Below, in pieces: positions 34,224-42,914 of a stretch of 64,000 nucleotides of DNA. Source of the stretch: Lachnospiraceae bacterium (GTDB lineage: Bacteria; Bacillota; Clostridia; Lachnospirales; Lachnospiraceae); assembly GCA_022781985.1 (NCBI GenBank), contig JALESH010000086.1, positions 1 through 64,000 of the forward strand, given 5' to 3'. Both the position numbers and the translations under genes were made by a program. The first letter of the stretch is position 1. Each line of letters begins with the position of its first letter. Under the pieces are notes generated by a model, which was given only the letters and a program-made list of their open reading frames with translations, did not search any database and was not told the origin of the DNA.

Positions 34224-35269
34224 TCCCGCAATTTGACAGCATTGGCAGCTCTGCGTTTTCTTTCGTCCTCCAGAGCAGCGTAGTGTTTTCTGGTAGTATT
34301 CACATCTTTATGTCCAAGTACATCTGCTACAAGGTAAATGTCGCCTGTTTCACGATACAGGGAGGTTCCATAGGTACTTCTGAGCTTATGGGGAGTGATT
34401 TTTTTTAATGAGGTAACAGCAGAAGCGTATTTTTTAACCAGATTTTCAACTGCACGTACGGTAATTCTCCGGTTCTGGATGGATAAAAACAGCGCATGCT
34501 CATGACCTGCCAACGGAATGATGTGGTTTCTGTGTTCCAGATAATTCTTTAAGGCTTTTTCCACCTCATCCCCAAAATAAACCGCCGTTTCATAACCTCC
34601 CTTCCTTCTGATATGTATGCCATTATTTTTAAAATCCAGATCCTCTATGTCTATGCCCACACATTCTGAGACGCGGATTCCTGTTCCCAATAGTAACGTG
34701 AGAAGAGCCACATCCCTTAGTTTTGTTTTTTCATGGTACCGCCGTTGATTCTTTGTCAGACTGGCACCTTCCTCAGCCTGATCCAGCAGACTGGCTACTT
34801 CATCTGCATCAAGGCGGATGATTTCCTTCTGATGAAGCTTGGGCATTGGAATCAGCACAGCAGGATTTTTCTCAATCAGCTCGGCCTGGTAATAATAGTT
34901 GTAGAAACTTCGGAGAGAAGCCAGCTTTCTGGATTTCCCCCTTTCCTGGTTTGTTATTTCCCTATCGTCCTTCTGATAATAGCTGATATACTCCAGATAT
35001 TCCTCTATATCCTCCCTGGTGATAGAATCCAATATCTTAAGAGGAAAGTCCTTTATATCCATTTTACTGCAGCTGCTGTTTTTTTCATGCATAAACTCAA
35101 AAAAAACCCTGAGATCATAGGCATAGGCCAGCCTGGTTCTGGGAGAGGTGTTATTTTCTATGCCTCGGAAAAATTGCCTGCAGAAGGGGGGAAGCTCTTC
35201 CAGAATATTTCGCATCCGTACTGTATTGATTTTATTTTGTTCATCATGATAGTTTTTTTTGTTTTCCAT
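34217..35269 (-). CDS. XerS-like tyrosine recombinase
   Basis: A 350-residue tyrosine recombinase. The catalytic set is complete: R199 (GTGIRVSE), K223 (RRKGG), H294 and R297 (TPHKLRSTY), H320 (LGHKD) and the nucleophile Y330 (TRKHYAAL). An N-terminal SAM-like DNA-binding domain covers about 25-140. The extra stretch near 168-185 (GASLTKNQRRYHEKTKLRD) and overall length resemble XerS, the single recombinase that resolves chromosome dimers in streptococci, more than XerC/XerD. No attachment sites or phage genes flank it, supporting a housekeeping role. The start could be the ATG at 35269 or 35284; a TATAAT box at 35333-35328 on the minus strand rules out earlier ones. Confidence 0.85.
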   Translation of the reverse strand: MENKKNYHDEQNKINTVRMRNILEELPPFCRQFFRGIENNTSPRTRLAYAYDLRVFFEFMHEKNSSCSKMDIKDFPLKILDSITREDIEEYLEYISYYQKDDREITNQERGKSRKLASLRSFYNYYYQAELIEKNPAVLIPMPKLHQKEIIRLDADEVASLLDQAEEGASLTKNQRRYHEKTKLRDVALLTLLLGTGIRVSECVGIDIEDLDFKNNGIHIRRKGGYETAVYFGDEVEKALKNYLEHRNHIIPLAGHEHALFLSIQNRRITVRAVENLVKKYASAVTSLKKITPHKLRSTYGTSLYRETGDIYLVADVLGHKDVNTTRKHYAALEDERKRRAANAVKLREP

Positions 35270-35404
35270 TAATATACAGACCATCCTTTCGGGTTGCCAT
35301 TTAGAATCAGATCTTATCAAAATTAATATTATACTATTTTATTTAAAAATTCTATGGCATTTTAATACTTTTTGCAGTTCAGTGTACATTCGAATGAAAT
35401 AATG

Positions 35405-35413
35405 TGATATAAT
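35405..35413 (+). promoter_or_regulatory. Extended -10 promoter of the AI-2E family gene
   Basis: TGATATAAT (TGnTATAAT) at 35405-35413 is a textbook extended -10. The -35 region (near 35385) is weak. Confidence 0.5.
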
Positions 35414-35448
35414 AAGCAGAAAGAATCTAAAGGAGCATGCGGAAGCAT

Positions 35449-36717
35449 ATGAATTTTCGAATAGATAAAAAATATATCCGATGGGGAGTAACAGCATTTC
35501 TTGTTCTTGCAGCAGGTATTAGCTTTTATTATCTTTTGTTCCACGGAAATAACATTTCAAAAGGTTTGAAAAGCTTATTAGCTGTGACAACTCCCATTTT
35601 GGACGGCCTGATTTTGGCATATCTGATGAATCCAATTTTAAATTTTACAGAAAAAAAATTGGTTTTTCCTTTGTGCCGCAGGCTTCATAAAAGGACAGTC
35701 AGGAGAATTTCAATCTGCCTGACCGTATTAGTCGTAGCCATAGCCCTGTATGCTTTTTTTGCCGCAATTATTCCACAATTAGTGAGCAGCATTCGGAGTA
35801 TTATTTTCCAATTTCCCATCTACATCAACAATCTTACGCTTTGGGTGACCAACGTATTGGAGGATAATCCCACCATTGAAACAGCCGTAACAGAAGTGTT
35901 GGACAGGTATTCTGCTGTACTTGGCAACTTCTTAAATAACAGCTTTATGCCGCGTATGAATGAGCTGATCCGGAATCTTTCGGTGAGTCTTCTGGGTTTA
36001 TTGGGCAGGCTGTGGAATCTGATCATAGGTTTTGTTATTTCAATTTATATCCTGGGAAGTAAAGAAATATTTTTGGGGCAGGCAAAGAAAATAGTGTATG
36101 CTTTTTTTGAAAAAAAAGTAGCTAATGCGGTTATTTCCAATGTAAACTTTACCCATAGGACGTTCAGCGGCTTCATTGTAGGAAAAGTAATAGACTCCAT
36201 AATTATCGGCCTGATCTGCTTTGTGGGAACCAGCCTGATGGGGACTCCCTATGCCATACTTGTTAGTGTGATCGTTGGTACTACAAACATTATTCCCTTT
36301 TTTGGGCCGTATTTGGGAGCCATACCAAGTGCTTTTCTTGTATTGATGGTTGATCCTCTGCAATGTCTGTATTTTGTAATATTTATCATTATTCTGCAGC
36401 AGTTTGACGGAAATATACTGGGTCCTAAGATCCTTGGAAATTCCACCGGACTTTCAGGCTTCTGGGTGATCTTTTCCATAACTCTTTTCAGCGGCTTGTT
36501 CGGTATCCTGGGTATGATTGCGGGAGTGCCTGTTTTTGCGGTCATTTATGCAGCTGTAAAATCTGTTGTTAATCATCTGCTCAGAGCCAAAGAGCTGCCT
36601 ACTGATATTGAAGACTACTTAAAGGACAGTAAGATTTCTTTAGAAAAGGCTGATTCTGGAGTTTTGGCAGAAGCTAAGAATGAAAATGAAGCTGAAAATA
36701 AAGAAGATGGGAAATAA
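35449..36717 (+). CDS. AI-2E family permease
   Basis: A 422-residue membrane protein of the AI-2E/UPF0118 family. Two N-terminal transmembrane segments are followed by a long partly soluble region (about 95-195) and five or six C-terminal segments, with the conserved FIVGKVIDSIIIGLICF, GTTNIIPFFGPYLGAIPSAFLVL and IILQQFDGNILGPKILG. Members export diverse small solutes or sodium in exchange for protons; the substrate here is unknown. The acidic tail is low-complexity. The start at 35449 is preferred, though an ATG at 35437 lies directly behind AAAGGAG. Confidence 0.88.
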   Translation: MNFRIDKKYIRWGVTAFLVLAAGISFYYLLFHGNNISKGLKSLLAVTTPILDGLILAYLMNPILNFTEKKLVFPLCRRLHKRTVRRISICLTVLVVAIALYAFFAAIIPQLVSSIRSIIFQFPIYINNLTLWVTNVLEDNPTIETAVTEVLDRYSAVLGNFLNNSFMPRMNELIRNLSVSLLGLLGRLWNLIIGFVISIYILGSKEIFLGQAKKIVYAFFEKKVANAVISNVNFTHRTFSGFIVGKVIDSIIIGLICFVGTSLMGTPYAILVSVIVGTTNIIPFFGPYLGAIPSAFLVLMVDPLQCLYFVIFIIILQQFDGNILGPKILGNSTGLSGFWVIFSITLFSGLFGILGMIAGVPVFAVIYAAVKSVVNHLLRAKELPTDIEDYLKDSKISLEKADSGVLAEAKNENEAENKEDGK

Positions 36718-36724
36718 AATGAAT

Positions 36725-36770
36725 ACACCAAACTATTCGTTAAACTTGTCTTTTGCGAATAGTTTGGTGT
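36725..36770. terminator. 15-bp perfect inverted repeat between convergent genes
   Basis: ACACCAAACTATTCG (36725-36739) is perfectly complementary to CGAATAGTTTGGTGT (36756-36770) with a 16-nt loop. It lies between two converging genes and is most likely a bidirectional terminator, although the flanking T-runs are short. Confidence 0.6.
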
Positions 36771-36777
36771 GTATCTC

Positions 36778-37401
36778 TTATGGTCTTTTTTCAAAGTCCT
36801 CAATAAACTGTTGAATAAGCTCTACAGTACCGGCAATACCCAGAATACTGCTGTTGATACATAGATCATAGCTGTCGGCCCGCCCCCATTTTTTTGAGGA
36901 ATAGTAATTATAATAGCTTTGGCGCTGTTTATCCTTTTTAACAATCATATCCCTGGCTTTGGATTCCGTGAGATCATATTTAGCCATGATACGTTTCACT
37001 CTGGAAGCCTCATCACCGTAAATAAATAAACTGAGACAGTTTGAATACTCCTCCAAAGCATAGTCAGCACATCTGCCTACAATGACGCAGGGCCCCTCGT
37101 CAGCAATCTTTTTAATGGCGTCAAATAGAGCCAGAAACACCCTGTGGCTGATGGGCATATCAATAAAGGCTGATGCGTTATATCCGAAGGAATATGTGTC
37201 CATTACCAGGTTGTATAAGAAGGAATTTGTTGGCCTCTCATCGTGATTCTGAAGCATTTCTTCACAGAGCCCGCTTTCCTTTGCCGCTCTTATGAGAAGC
37301 TCCTTGTCGTAGCATTTGATTCCAAAATGCTCAGCAACCTTTTCTCCAATTTCTCTTCCTCCCGAACCAAACTGACGTCCTATAGTAATAATGGTGTTCA
37401 T
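36778..37401 (-). CDS. Cytidylate-kinase-like protein, copy 2
   Basis: A 207-residue paralogue of the protein at 32.2-32.8 kb. P-loop GRQFGSGGREIGE, then CYDKELLIRAAKESG, VIVGRCADYALEEY and YYNYYSSKKWGRADSYDLCINSS. The two copies share the same motif order but differ through much of the central region. The ATG at 37401 follows AGAGGAGGAAGTACG. It lies downstream of the RluD-type gene but is separated by about 65 bp. Acceptor substrate unknown. Confidence 0.88.
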   Translation of the reverse strand: MNTIITIGRQFGSGGREIGEKVAEHFGIKCYDKELLIRAAKESGLCEEMLQNHDERPTNSFLYNLVMDTYSFGYNASAFIDMPISHRVFLALFDAIKKIADEGPCVIVGRCADYALEEYSNCLSLFIYGDEASRVKRIMAKYDLTESKARDMIVKKDKQRQSYYNYYSSKKWGRADSYDLCINSSILGIAGTVELIQQFIEDFEKRP

Positions 37402-37467
37402 CGTACTTCCTCCTCTCAGCAATTTTTTATTATTATAACATAATTGGCTGTGTTCTGTGCTTATAAA

Positions 37468-38388
37468 TCATAATATTTCCAGCAGATGCTCAAAATAAGG
37501 AGGAAGAGGGGCGTCCGTTTCTATATAGTCCATACTCAAAGGATGAATAAATCCCAGTATTTTAGCATGGAGGCACTGTCCCTGGAGCTTATAAGGATTT
37601 CTCCGGCAGCCTGCATATACCTCATCTCCCAGCAGAGGGTGGCCGATGCTGGACATATGAACCCGTATCTGATGGGTACGGCCTGTTTCAAGACAGCATT
37701 CCAAATAAGTGTATTCCCTGAACCGCTGAAGAACCCTGTAATGAGTGATGGCTGTTTTACCGTTATGGTTATTCACAGCCATTTTCCTGCGGTCAGTTGG
37801 ATGCCTGCCGATAGGCGCATCTATGGTCCCCTCATCCTCCCGGACTGTGCCGTGGCAGATGGCATGATATCTGCGGACTACAGAATGCTCCTTGAGCTGT
37901 GCGGCAATATGATTATGGGAATAGTCATTTTTACAGATGATGATGGAACCTGTGGTATCCCTGTCTATACGATGTACGATTCCGGGACGGAGTATCCCGT
38001 TAATGCCTGAAAGGTTGTCCTTACAATGATACATGACAGCATTTACAAGAGTATGGCTATAGTGACCCGGGGCCGGATGGACAACCATTCCCTTTGGCTT
38101 ATTAACCACCAGTACATCCTCATCCTCATAAAGAATATCCAAGGGAATATTTTCAGGACGGATATCAGGTTCAATGGCCGGAGGAAGCTCCAGCCTTATT
38201 TCATCCCTGGATCTTACCCGGTAATTGGCCTTCACAGGTCTTCCATTAACCTCTAAACGTCCTTCTTTTATCAGCTGCTGTATATAGGAGCGGGACAAGG
38301 AATCTATAAGCTCCGGCAGGACTTTATCCACTCTCTCCTCTTCCATTTCTTCAGTTACGGTAAAGAAAAGTTTCTTCATCTCATTCAT
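37468..38388 (-). CDS. RluD-type 23S rRNA pseudouridine synthase
   Basis: A 306-residue pseudouridine synthase with an N-terminal S4 domain (about 16-75; ERVDKVLPELIDSLSRSYIQQLIKEGRLEVNGRPV) and a catalytic domain containing VNKPKGMVVHPAPG, the active-site aspartate in VHRIDRDTTGSIIIC, and GRTHQIRVHMSSIGHPLLGDEVY. This is the RluD/YlyB type, which modifies helix 69 or neighbouring sites of 23S rRNA. The family usually has DRDTSG; threonine replaces serine here. It starts 12 bp after aroB ends. Confidence 0.93.
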   Translation of the reverse strand: MNEMKKLFFTVTEEMEEERVDKVLPELIDSLSRSYIQQLIKEGRLEVNGRPVKANYRVRSRDEIRLELPPAIEPDIRPENIPLDILYEDEDVLVVNKPKGMVVHPAPGHYSHTLVNAVMYHCKDNLSGINGILRPGIVHRIDRDTTGSIIICKNDYSHNHIAAQLKEHSVVRRYHAICHGTVREDEGTIDAPIGRHPTDRRKMAVNNHNGKTAITHYRVLQRFREYTYLECCLETGRTHQIRVHMSSIGHPLLGDEVYAGCRRNPYKLQGQCLHAKILGFIHPLSMDYIETDAPLPPYFEHLLEIL

Positions 38389-38400
38389 AATTGTATAAGC

Positions 38401-39510
38401 TTACTCAGCCATGTGGCCATCGCTGAAATAAATCTCCTGAATTGCATTCAGTATGTCATCGTCTGATACTGTAGTATTGATAACTGCCTTACCTACTCTC
38501 TTCAGGAGGATAAACCGAATTTTTCCTGCATTCATTTTCTTATCTGATTTTGTGAGCCTGAGAATTTCCTTTGGTTCAATATTTTCTACAGAAATAGGAA
38601 GGTGAAAGGGAACAAACATATCTCTGATTTCATAATATTCATCCATGGAAAGTAAATTATGCTTCCAGGAAATATAGGCGGCAGCCACACATCCCAGCGC
38701 AACACATTCTCCATGAAGCAGCTCAAAATTACATGCCTTTTCAATAGCATGTCCGATGGTATGGCCCAGGTTTAGAAGGGCTCTGTCCCCCTGCTCTGTG
38801 GGGTCTTTTTCTACGATCATTTTCTTGATGGAGCTGCTTTTTACCACCATTTCTTCCAATACAACAGCATCACGGTCACAGATTTCGTAGATATGGTTCA
38901 GCAGCCACTCATAGAAAATATGGTCACCAAGCAGCCCATGCTTCATGATTTCGGCAAAGCCGGAGTAATACTGTCTCTCATCCAATGTCTTAAGTGCGGA
39001 TACATTCATATAAACCAGCCGCGGCATATGGAATGCCCCAACCATGTTTTTGTATCCGTCAAAATCCACACCGGTTTTTCCACCTATACTGCTGTCTGCC
39101 TGTGCCAATAAGGTGGTTGGAACCTGGATAAAATCAATTCCCCGGAGATAGGTGGCAGCGGTAAAACCAGTCAGATCTCCCACTACCCCCCCTCCCAGAG
39201 CTATCAGCAGGTCTTTTCGGTCAAACTCCTCTTTTATCAGAAAGGTGTAGGCATCTTTCACTGTATTCAAGGTTTTATTTTGCTCTCCGGCAGGAAAAGT
39301 GAATACCACAGCCTTATTGCATTTATCTCTCAGGCCGGCCAGTATGGTTTCAGCATACAAAGGTTCCACTATATTGTCAGTAAAGATACAGATTCTGCGG
39401 GTTTTAATGTCCAAAGCGGAAAGCTCCTCCGAAAGCCCTTCAAAATCCTGGGAAAATACGATATCATAGCATGGTTTCTTATTATAGTTGATGGTCATCC
39501 TCTGTGACAT
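38401..39510 (-). CDS. aroB: 3-dehydroquinate synthase
   Basis: AroB converts DAHP into 3-dehydroquinate, the second step of the shikimate pathway; it requires NAD and a divalent metal. Motifs include FPAGEQNKTLNTV, GGGVVGDLTGFTAATYLRGIDFIQVPTTLLAQADSSIGGKTG (NAD and substrate site), and the metal-binding HTIGHAIE and LLHGECVALG. The ATG at 39510 lies behind AGGAGGG; further upstream codons are outside the family. The protein has 369 residues. Confidence 0.95.
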   Translation of the reverse strand: MSQRMTINYNKKPCYDIVFSQDFEGLSEELSALDIKTRRICIFTDNIVEPLYAETILAGLRDKCNKAVVFTFPAGEQNKTLNTVKDAYTFLIKEEFDRKDLLIALGGGVVGDLTGFTAATYLRGIDFIQVPTTLLAQADSSIGGKTGVDFDGYKNMVGAFHMPRLVYMNVSALKTLDERQYYSGFAEIMKHGLLGDHIFYEWLLNHIYEICDRDAVVLEEMVVKSSSIKKMIVEKDPTEQGDRALLNLGHTIGHAIEKACNFELLHGECVALGCVAAAYISWKHNLLSMDEYYEIRDMFVPFHLPISVENIEPKEILRLTKSDKKMNAGKIRFILLKRVGKAVINTTVSDDDILNAIQEIYFSDGHMAE

Positions 39511-39552
39511 TGGCATCCCTCCTGCTGATGAAATATGTGATAGTGTATCGTA

Positions 39553-39578
39553 ACAAAAACTTCCCAAGGAGGGAAGTT
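39553..39578 (-). terminator. Terminator after sepF
   Basis: On the minus strand AACTTCCC and GGGAAGTT form a stem around five bases, followed by TTTTGTT. It separates the sepF unit from aroB. Confidence 0.8.
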
Positions 39579-39633
39579 CTTATTTGTGCTGCAGCTGTAA
39601 AGGTACTGGACAGCTACCGTATTCCAGACTATA

Positions 39634-40125
39634 TTATCTACTGATGGGAACATCAAAGGCCCCTGAAAGCAATTCCTGAAAATCACCCGAAATATCCACG
39701 CTGGGGGGAGTGATAATAAAAATATAATGTGATATCTTCTGCAGCTTTCCATCAATCGCAAAACAGGAGCCTGATGAAAAATCAATAATCCGCTGGGCGA
39801 TATCAACATCCAGCCCCTCCAAATTCAGAACCACAGTTCTGTTGGCTAAAAGAGTCTCTGTGATTTCCCGGGAATCCTCCATTGAGGTGGGCTTGATGAC
39901 ACATACCTCCATGCCGCTGTTTGTTATCTTCCTTGGCTGCCTTGTCATTGGTGTAATTTTGGGAGTGGTTTTTTTGGAGGATTCTTCCAGCATCACCGGT
40001 TCTGCTTTTTGGGAAGAAGGCCTCTTGGGAATCGGAGCCTCCTCATAGTAGTCATCATCGTCATAATAATCGTCATCCTCAGGATTTAACTTCATATAAT
40101 TTAAAAACTTATCCATTACACCCAT
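39634..40125 (-). CDS. sepF: Cell division protein SepF
   Basis: SepF bundles FtsZ filaments and ties them to the membrane. The 163-residue protein starts with an amphipathic helix (MGVMDKFLNYMKL), followed by a disordered acidic linker (NPEDDDYYDDDDYYEE) and the C-terminal SepF fold (about 70-160; VCVIKPTSMEDSREITETLL, VVLNLEGLDVDIAQRIIDFSSGS). AAGGAG precedes the ATG by eight bases. It follows yggS, the usual Firmicutes neighbour. Confidence 0.94.
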   Translation of the reverse strand: MGVMDKFLNYMKLNPEDDDYYDDDDYYEEAPIPKRPSSQKAEPVMLEESSKKTTPKITPMTRQPRKITNSGMEVCVIKPTSMEDSREITETLLANRTVVLNLEGLDVDIAQRIIDFSSGSCFAIDGKLQKISHYIFIITPPSVDISGDFQELLSGAFDVPISR

Positions 40126-40151
40126 TTTTATATCTCCTTAAACTGCAGTGG

Positions 40152-40874
40152 TTAGACCACTTCATAATCTCTTTCACCAAATATGCCTGTCCCTACGCGT
40201 ATACAGGTGGCTCCTTCCTCCACAGCTACTTCATAGTCACCTGTCATACCCATCGACAAAATATCCATACTAACATTATCAATGCTTTTGTCCATAATGT
40301 CAACAGATAAATGGCGTAAGCCTGCAAAGTATTGCCGATTTTTTTCCGGATTTTCGACATATGGGGCTATGGTCATCAACCCTTTTATCCGAATGGCAGG
40401 AAGGCCTGCAATCTCTTGTATTAAGCTGGAGGCCTCTTCTTTGGTAACTCCGAATTTACTCTCCTCCTCAGCCATATTTACCTCTATCAGGATCTGTGAG
40501 ACCACATTCTTCTTCAGAGATTCCTTGCTGATTTCCTCAGCCAGTCTGAAGGAATCTACACTGTGAATGAGACAGGCTTTTCCAACGATATACTTTACCT
40601 TATTCCGCTGCAGATGTCCGATCATATGCCATTGGATATCCTCCGGCAGCTGTTCATACTTCTGAGTCAGTTCCTGCACCTTATTTTCTCCAAAATGCCG
40701 ACAGCCGTAAGCATAGGCCTCCTGCATCAGGGATGGTGGCTTATGCTTGCTGACTGCAATCAGTGTTACATCATGAAATGACCGTCCGGACCGCTGGCAG
40801 GCAGCCGCTACCCTGGCTTCTACTTTTTTCAGGTTCAAATCAATTTTGTTTAAAAGGTCTTGTTTTTTATTCAT
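40152..40874 (-). CDS. yggS: PLP-binding protein YggS
   Basis: A 240-residue PLP-homeostasis protein with an alanine-racemase-type barrel. The PLP lysine lies in LIAVSKHKP, and HFGENKVQEL, WHMIGHLQRNKVKY, HSVDSFRLAEEI and LSMGMTGDYEVAVEEGATCIRVGTGIFG follow in order. No catalytic activity is known for the family; it controls free PLP and amino acid balance. Its start overlaps the end of the HlyD-like gene by 8 bp. In Bacillus the homologue ylmE also precedes sepF. Confidence 0.94.
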   Translation of the reverse strand: MNKKQDLLNKIDLNLKKVEARVAAACQRSGRSFHDVTLIAVSKHKPPSLMQEAYAYGCRHFGENKVQELTQKYEQLPEDIQWHMIGHLQRNKVKYIVGKACLIHSVDSFRLAEEISKESLKKNVVSQILIEVNMAEEESKFGVTKEEASSLIQEIAGLPAIRIKGLMTIAPYVENPEKNRQYFAGLRHLSVDIMDKSIDNVSMDILSMGMTGDYEVAVEEGATCIRVGTGIFGERDYEVV

Positions 40875-42264
40875 AGATTAGTTCATCCTCACTTACTGTA
40901 GCTGCATCCAAAACAATATAATCATAGACATTCAGACCATATGCCGTGTTGGATTGCACAATAGAATATTGGTCATTACTGTATAGAATGTTAATCTGCT
41001 TGAAATCCGCATAGCCCTTGTTGATATTATATACTCCGATCAGGCTGCCTCTTTTGCTCAGGCCATATTTTTCAGAGGACTCCGGCATAATGAGGTAATC
41101 GCCGATTTGAAGCAGCTCGTGATCCAAATAATATTCTGATTCTGTCTCATGGTATATGGTAATTTCAATAAACTCCGTACTGGCAGTACCATCCTCCAGA
41201 TAGGTCTCTAACAGAACTCCGTTGGCATTGCTGTTCCCCCCCTTGGTAACATAGCTTTTTGGTACAATGAAGAATTCCTTTTCAACAATAGATGAGTTTG
41301 GAATTTTTAAGCCCACCTCATCTTCCAGGATCAGCTCAATATCCACGAAGCGGTCTGTACAGAAGGTGATCATGGAATTGGTAAAGGTAAGCTGGGCAAA
41401 AATCTCTCCGTTCTCATTGGTATGTGTTTTGACCTCACCCCAGGAGGTCTGCTGATTTTTCAGAAAACGCACCTGGACGTATTCAGCCTCTAATAGTTCC
41501 TTTTCCCTTTCCGCATCCACCTGAATGACCAAAGACCAGTCCTCATTTGTGGAAATTCTATATACCGGATCTCCCACCTCTATCAGATGATTGCTTAAAA
41601 GCTGGCTTTTTTCATAATTGCCCTGATCCATCAGTTCTGAATTCATCTGCTCCAGGGTTATCTCTTCATACCCGTCTACGGCATAGACTACGATGCCGGA
41701 AAGCGGAGAAGTACATTGTTTTACCAGTCCTGTCAGCCCTGATTCCTGCAAAGTGGTGATGCTTTCCAGGATGTTATAGTTGGCCAGCTTTAAAACAGTA
41801 CCCTCCATATCGTATACAAAATCATAAATGCTGTTGAAGTTTTTGGGGCTAAAGGTACTGACAAAGCCGGTAATCTCAGTTTTTAATTCGCTTAAATCGG
41901 AATCAGAGAGTGAATTCTCACCCGAGGAACCGGTATTAATATAGTCGGACAGCTTTCCGGACTCATCTACTGTATAGACCAGGTCTCCTACAGCTACCCT
42001 TGCCCCTTCTCTGGCAAAATAGTTGATATAACCATTGTCGGCAGCATTGATTACCGTTTCCTGCCTGAGTGCAACGGCTTTGTAAATATTGTTGGCAGAC
42101 AGGGAACCGGTCTTCACCTCATATGCAATGACATGTTTGGAATTAAAATACATAAACACGCAGATGATAATATAAATAAAAATCACGAAATATATGATGA
42201 TCCCGATATTCAGATTCAGCGGCCTTCTATATTTGGTTATCTTATTGGATTTCCGCTTGCCCAA
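40867..42264 (-). CDS. HlyD-like membrane protein in the sepF unit
   Basis: A 465-residue protein with a basic N-terminus, one transmembrane segment (about 20-42), an extracytoplasmic domain containing lipoyl-like beta segments (QETVINAADNGYINYFAREGARVAVGDLVY near 67-97; TSPLSGIVVYAVDGYE near 190) and a C-terminal beta-rich domain. This is the layout of HlyD/MFP adaptor proteins, yet no transporter is nearby. The start is a TTG at 42264 with AGGAGG seven bases upstream; the frame is open further but lacks a ribosome site. It overlaps yggS, and the pair continues into sepF, which points to a role at the division site or envelope. That role is an inference. Confidence 0.8.
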   Translation of the reverse strand: MGKRKSNKITKYRRPLNLNIGIIIYFVIFIYIIICVFMYFNSKHVIAYEVKTGSLSANNIYKAVALRQETVINAADNGYINYFAREGARVAVGDLVYTVDESGKLSDYINTGSSGENSLSDSDLSELKTEITGFVSTFSPKNFNSIYDFVYDMEGTVLKLANYNILESITTLQESGLTGLVKQCTSPLSGIVVYAVDGYEEITLEQMNSELMDQGNYEKSQLLSNHLIEVGDPVYRISTNEDWSLVIQVDAEREKELLEAEYVQVRFLKNQQTSWGEVKTHTNENGEIFAQLTFTNSMITFCTDRFVDIELILEDEVGLKIPNSSIVEKEFFIVPKSYVTKGGNSNANGVLLETYLEDGTASTEFIEITIYHETESEYYLDHELLQIGDYLIMPESSEKYGLSKRGSLIGVYNINKGYADFKQINILYSNDQYSIVQSNTAYGLNVYDYIVLDAATVSEDELIYE

Positions 42265-42316
42265 GCCAAAACCTCCTGATCCTGCAAAATGATAAAGCGG
42301 CAGCAAATCACAAATT

Positions 42317-42343
42317 AAAGCCCCGGCATCTATCCGAGGCTTT
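42317..42343 (-). terminator. Hairpin upstream of the HlyD-like gene
   Basis: On the minus strand AAAGCCTCGG and CCGGGGCTTT form a 10-bp stem (one G-U pair) 53 bases before the HlyD-like start, followed by AATTTG. It may partly end transcription of the P-loop gene upstream. Confidence 0.5.
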
Positions 42344-42405
42344 GTTGCCAATTACAGGTTCTATTGAACCGATTCCAAATCCTAATGATTAAAATATCTA
42401 ATTGA

Positions 42406-42825
42406 TCAGAGAGAAACGATAATCTTTGACCTCATACTTTCCGGAAGCTCCTCTTCGTTCATAGAAACACTCAATATAAAATCAATACCAAAAGCTTCTC
42501 CGATTTTATCCAATTTTTCAACTGCAGGAGTAATGTCCTCTCCCTCCAGGCAGGCAATTTTCAAAAAGCTGTCAAAATACATCTGCTGCAAATCGTGGTC
42601 ATGGGAAATGATTCCGCAGATAAAACCCAGGAACTCATCGCAGTTGGTTATCATATAATCAGCTACATTGACTAAACGTACTTTATTATTCAGCTCAAAC
42701 ATGTGCTTCGTGCTTTTGTCTAAATATGTGATAGTTCCCGATGTTTTCTGGATTTCCGTATTTACCTTATCTAATAAATATTTTGTCTTGCCCTTGCCTT
42801 TATTACCTACTATTAATTGAACCAT
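42406..42825 (-). CDS. Small P-loop protein of unknown function
   Basis: A 139-residue protein with an N-terminal Walker A motif, VGNKGKGKTKYLL (GxxxxGKT), followed by a short alpha/beta domain. The segment LVNVADYMITNCDEFLGFICGIISHDHDL may carry a Walker B-like acidic residue. I do not recognise a characterised family. The ATG at 42825 follows AGGAGGG by seven bases. Its promoter is at 42883-42911. The 5' leader can form a GGTCAG/CTGACC hairpin (42851-42875). The gene lies upstream of the HlyD-yggS-sepF unit. Confidence 0.78.
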   Translation of the reverse strand: MVQLIVGNKGKGKTKYLLDKVNTEIQKTSGTITYLDKSTKHMFELNNKVRLVNVADYMITNCDEFLGFICGIISHDHDLQQMYFDSFLKIACLEGEDITPAVEKLDKIGEAFGIDFILSVSMNEEELPESMRSKIIVSL

Positions 42826-42882
42826 TGGCACACCCTCCTAAAGTAAATTCGGTCAGAAGAAGCTGTTGGCTGACCTATTCAT

Positions 42883-42911
42883 ATTATAGTTTATATTGTA
42901 TTAAAAAACAA
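42883..42911 (-). promoter_or_regulatory. Promoter of the P-loop gene
   Basis: On the minus strand TTGTTT (42911-42906), a 17-bp spacer and TATAAT (42888-42883). Confidence 0.65.
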
Positions 42912-42914
42912 CTG

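Noticed and set aside
34217-35269. Mobile element or prophage integrase
   Set aside because: No phage genes, direct repeats or tRNA target flank it, and composition matches the neighbours.
36725-36770. A dif-like site for the nearby recombinase
   Set aside because: The repeat has a 16-nt spacer and 15-bp arms, unlike the 28-31 bp dif layout, and sits between converging genes as a terminator would.
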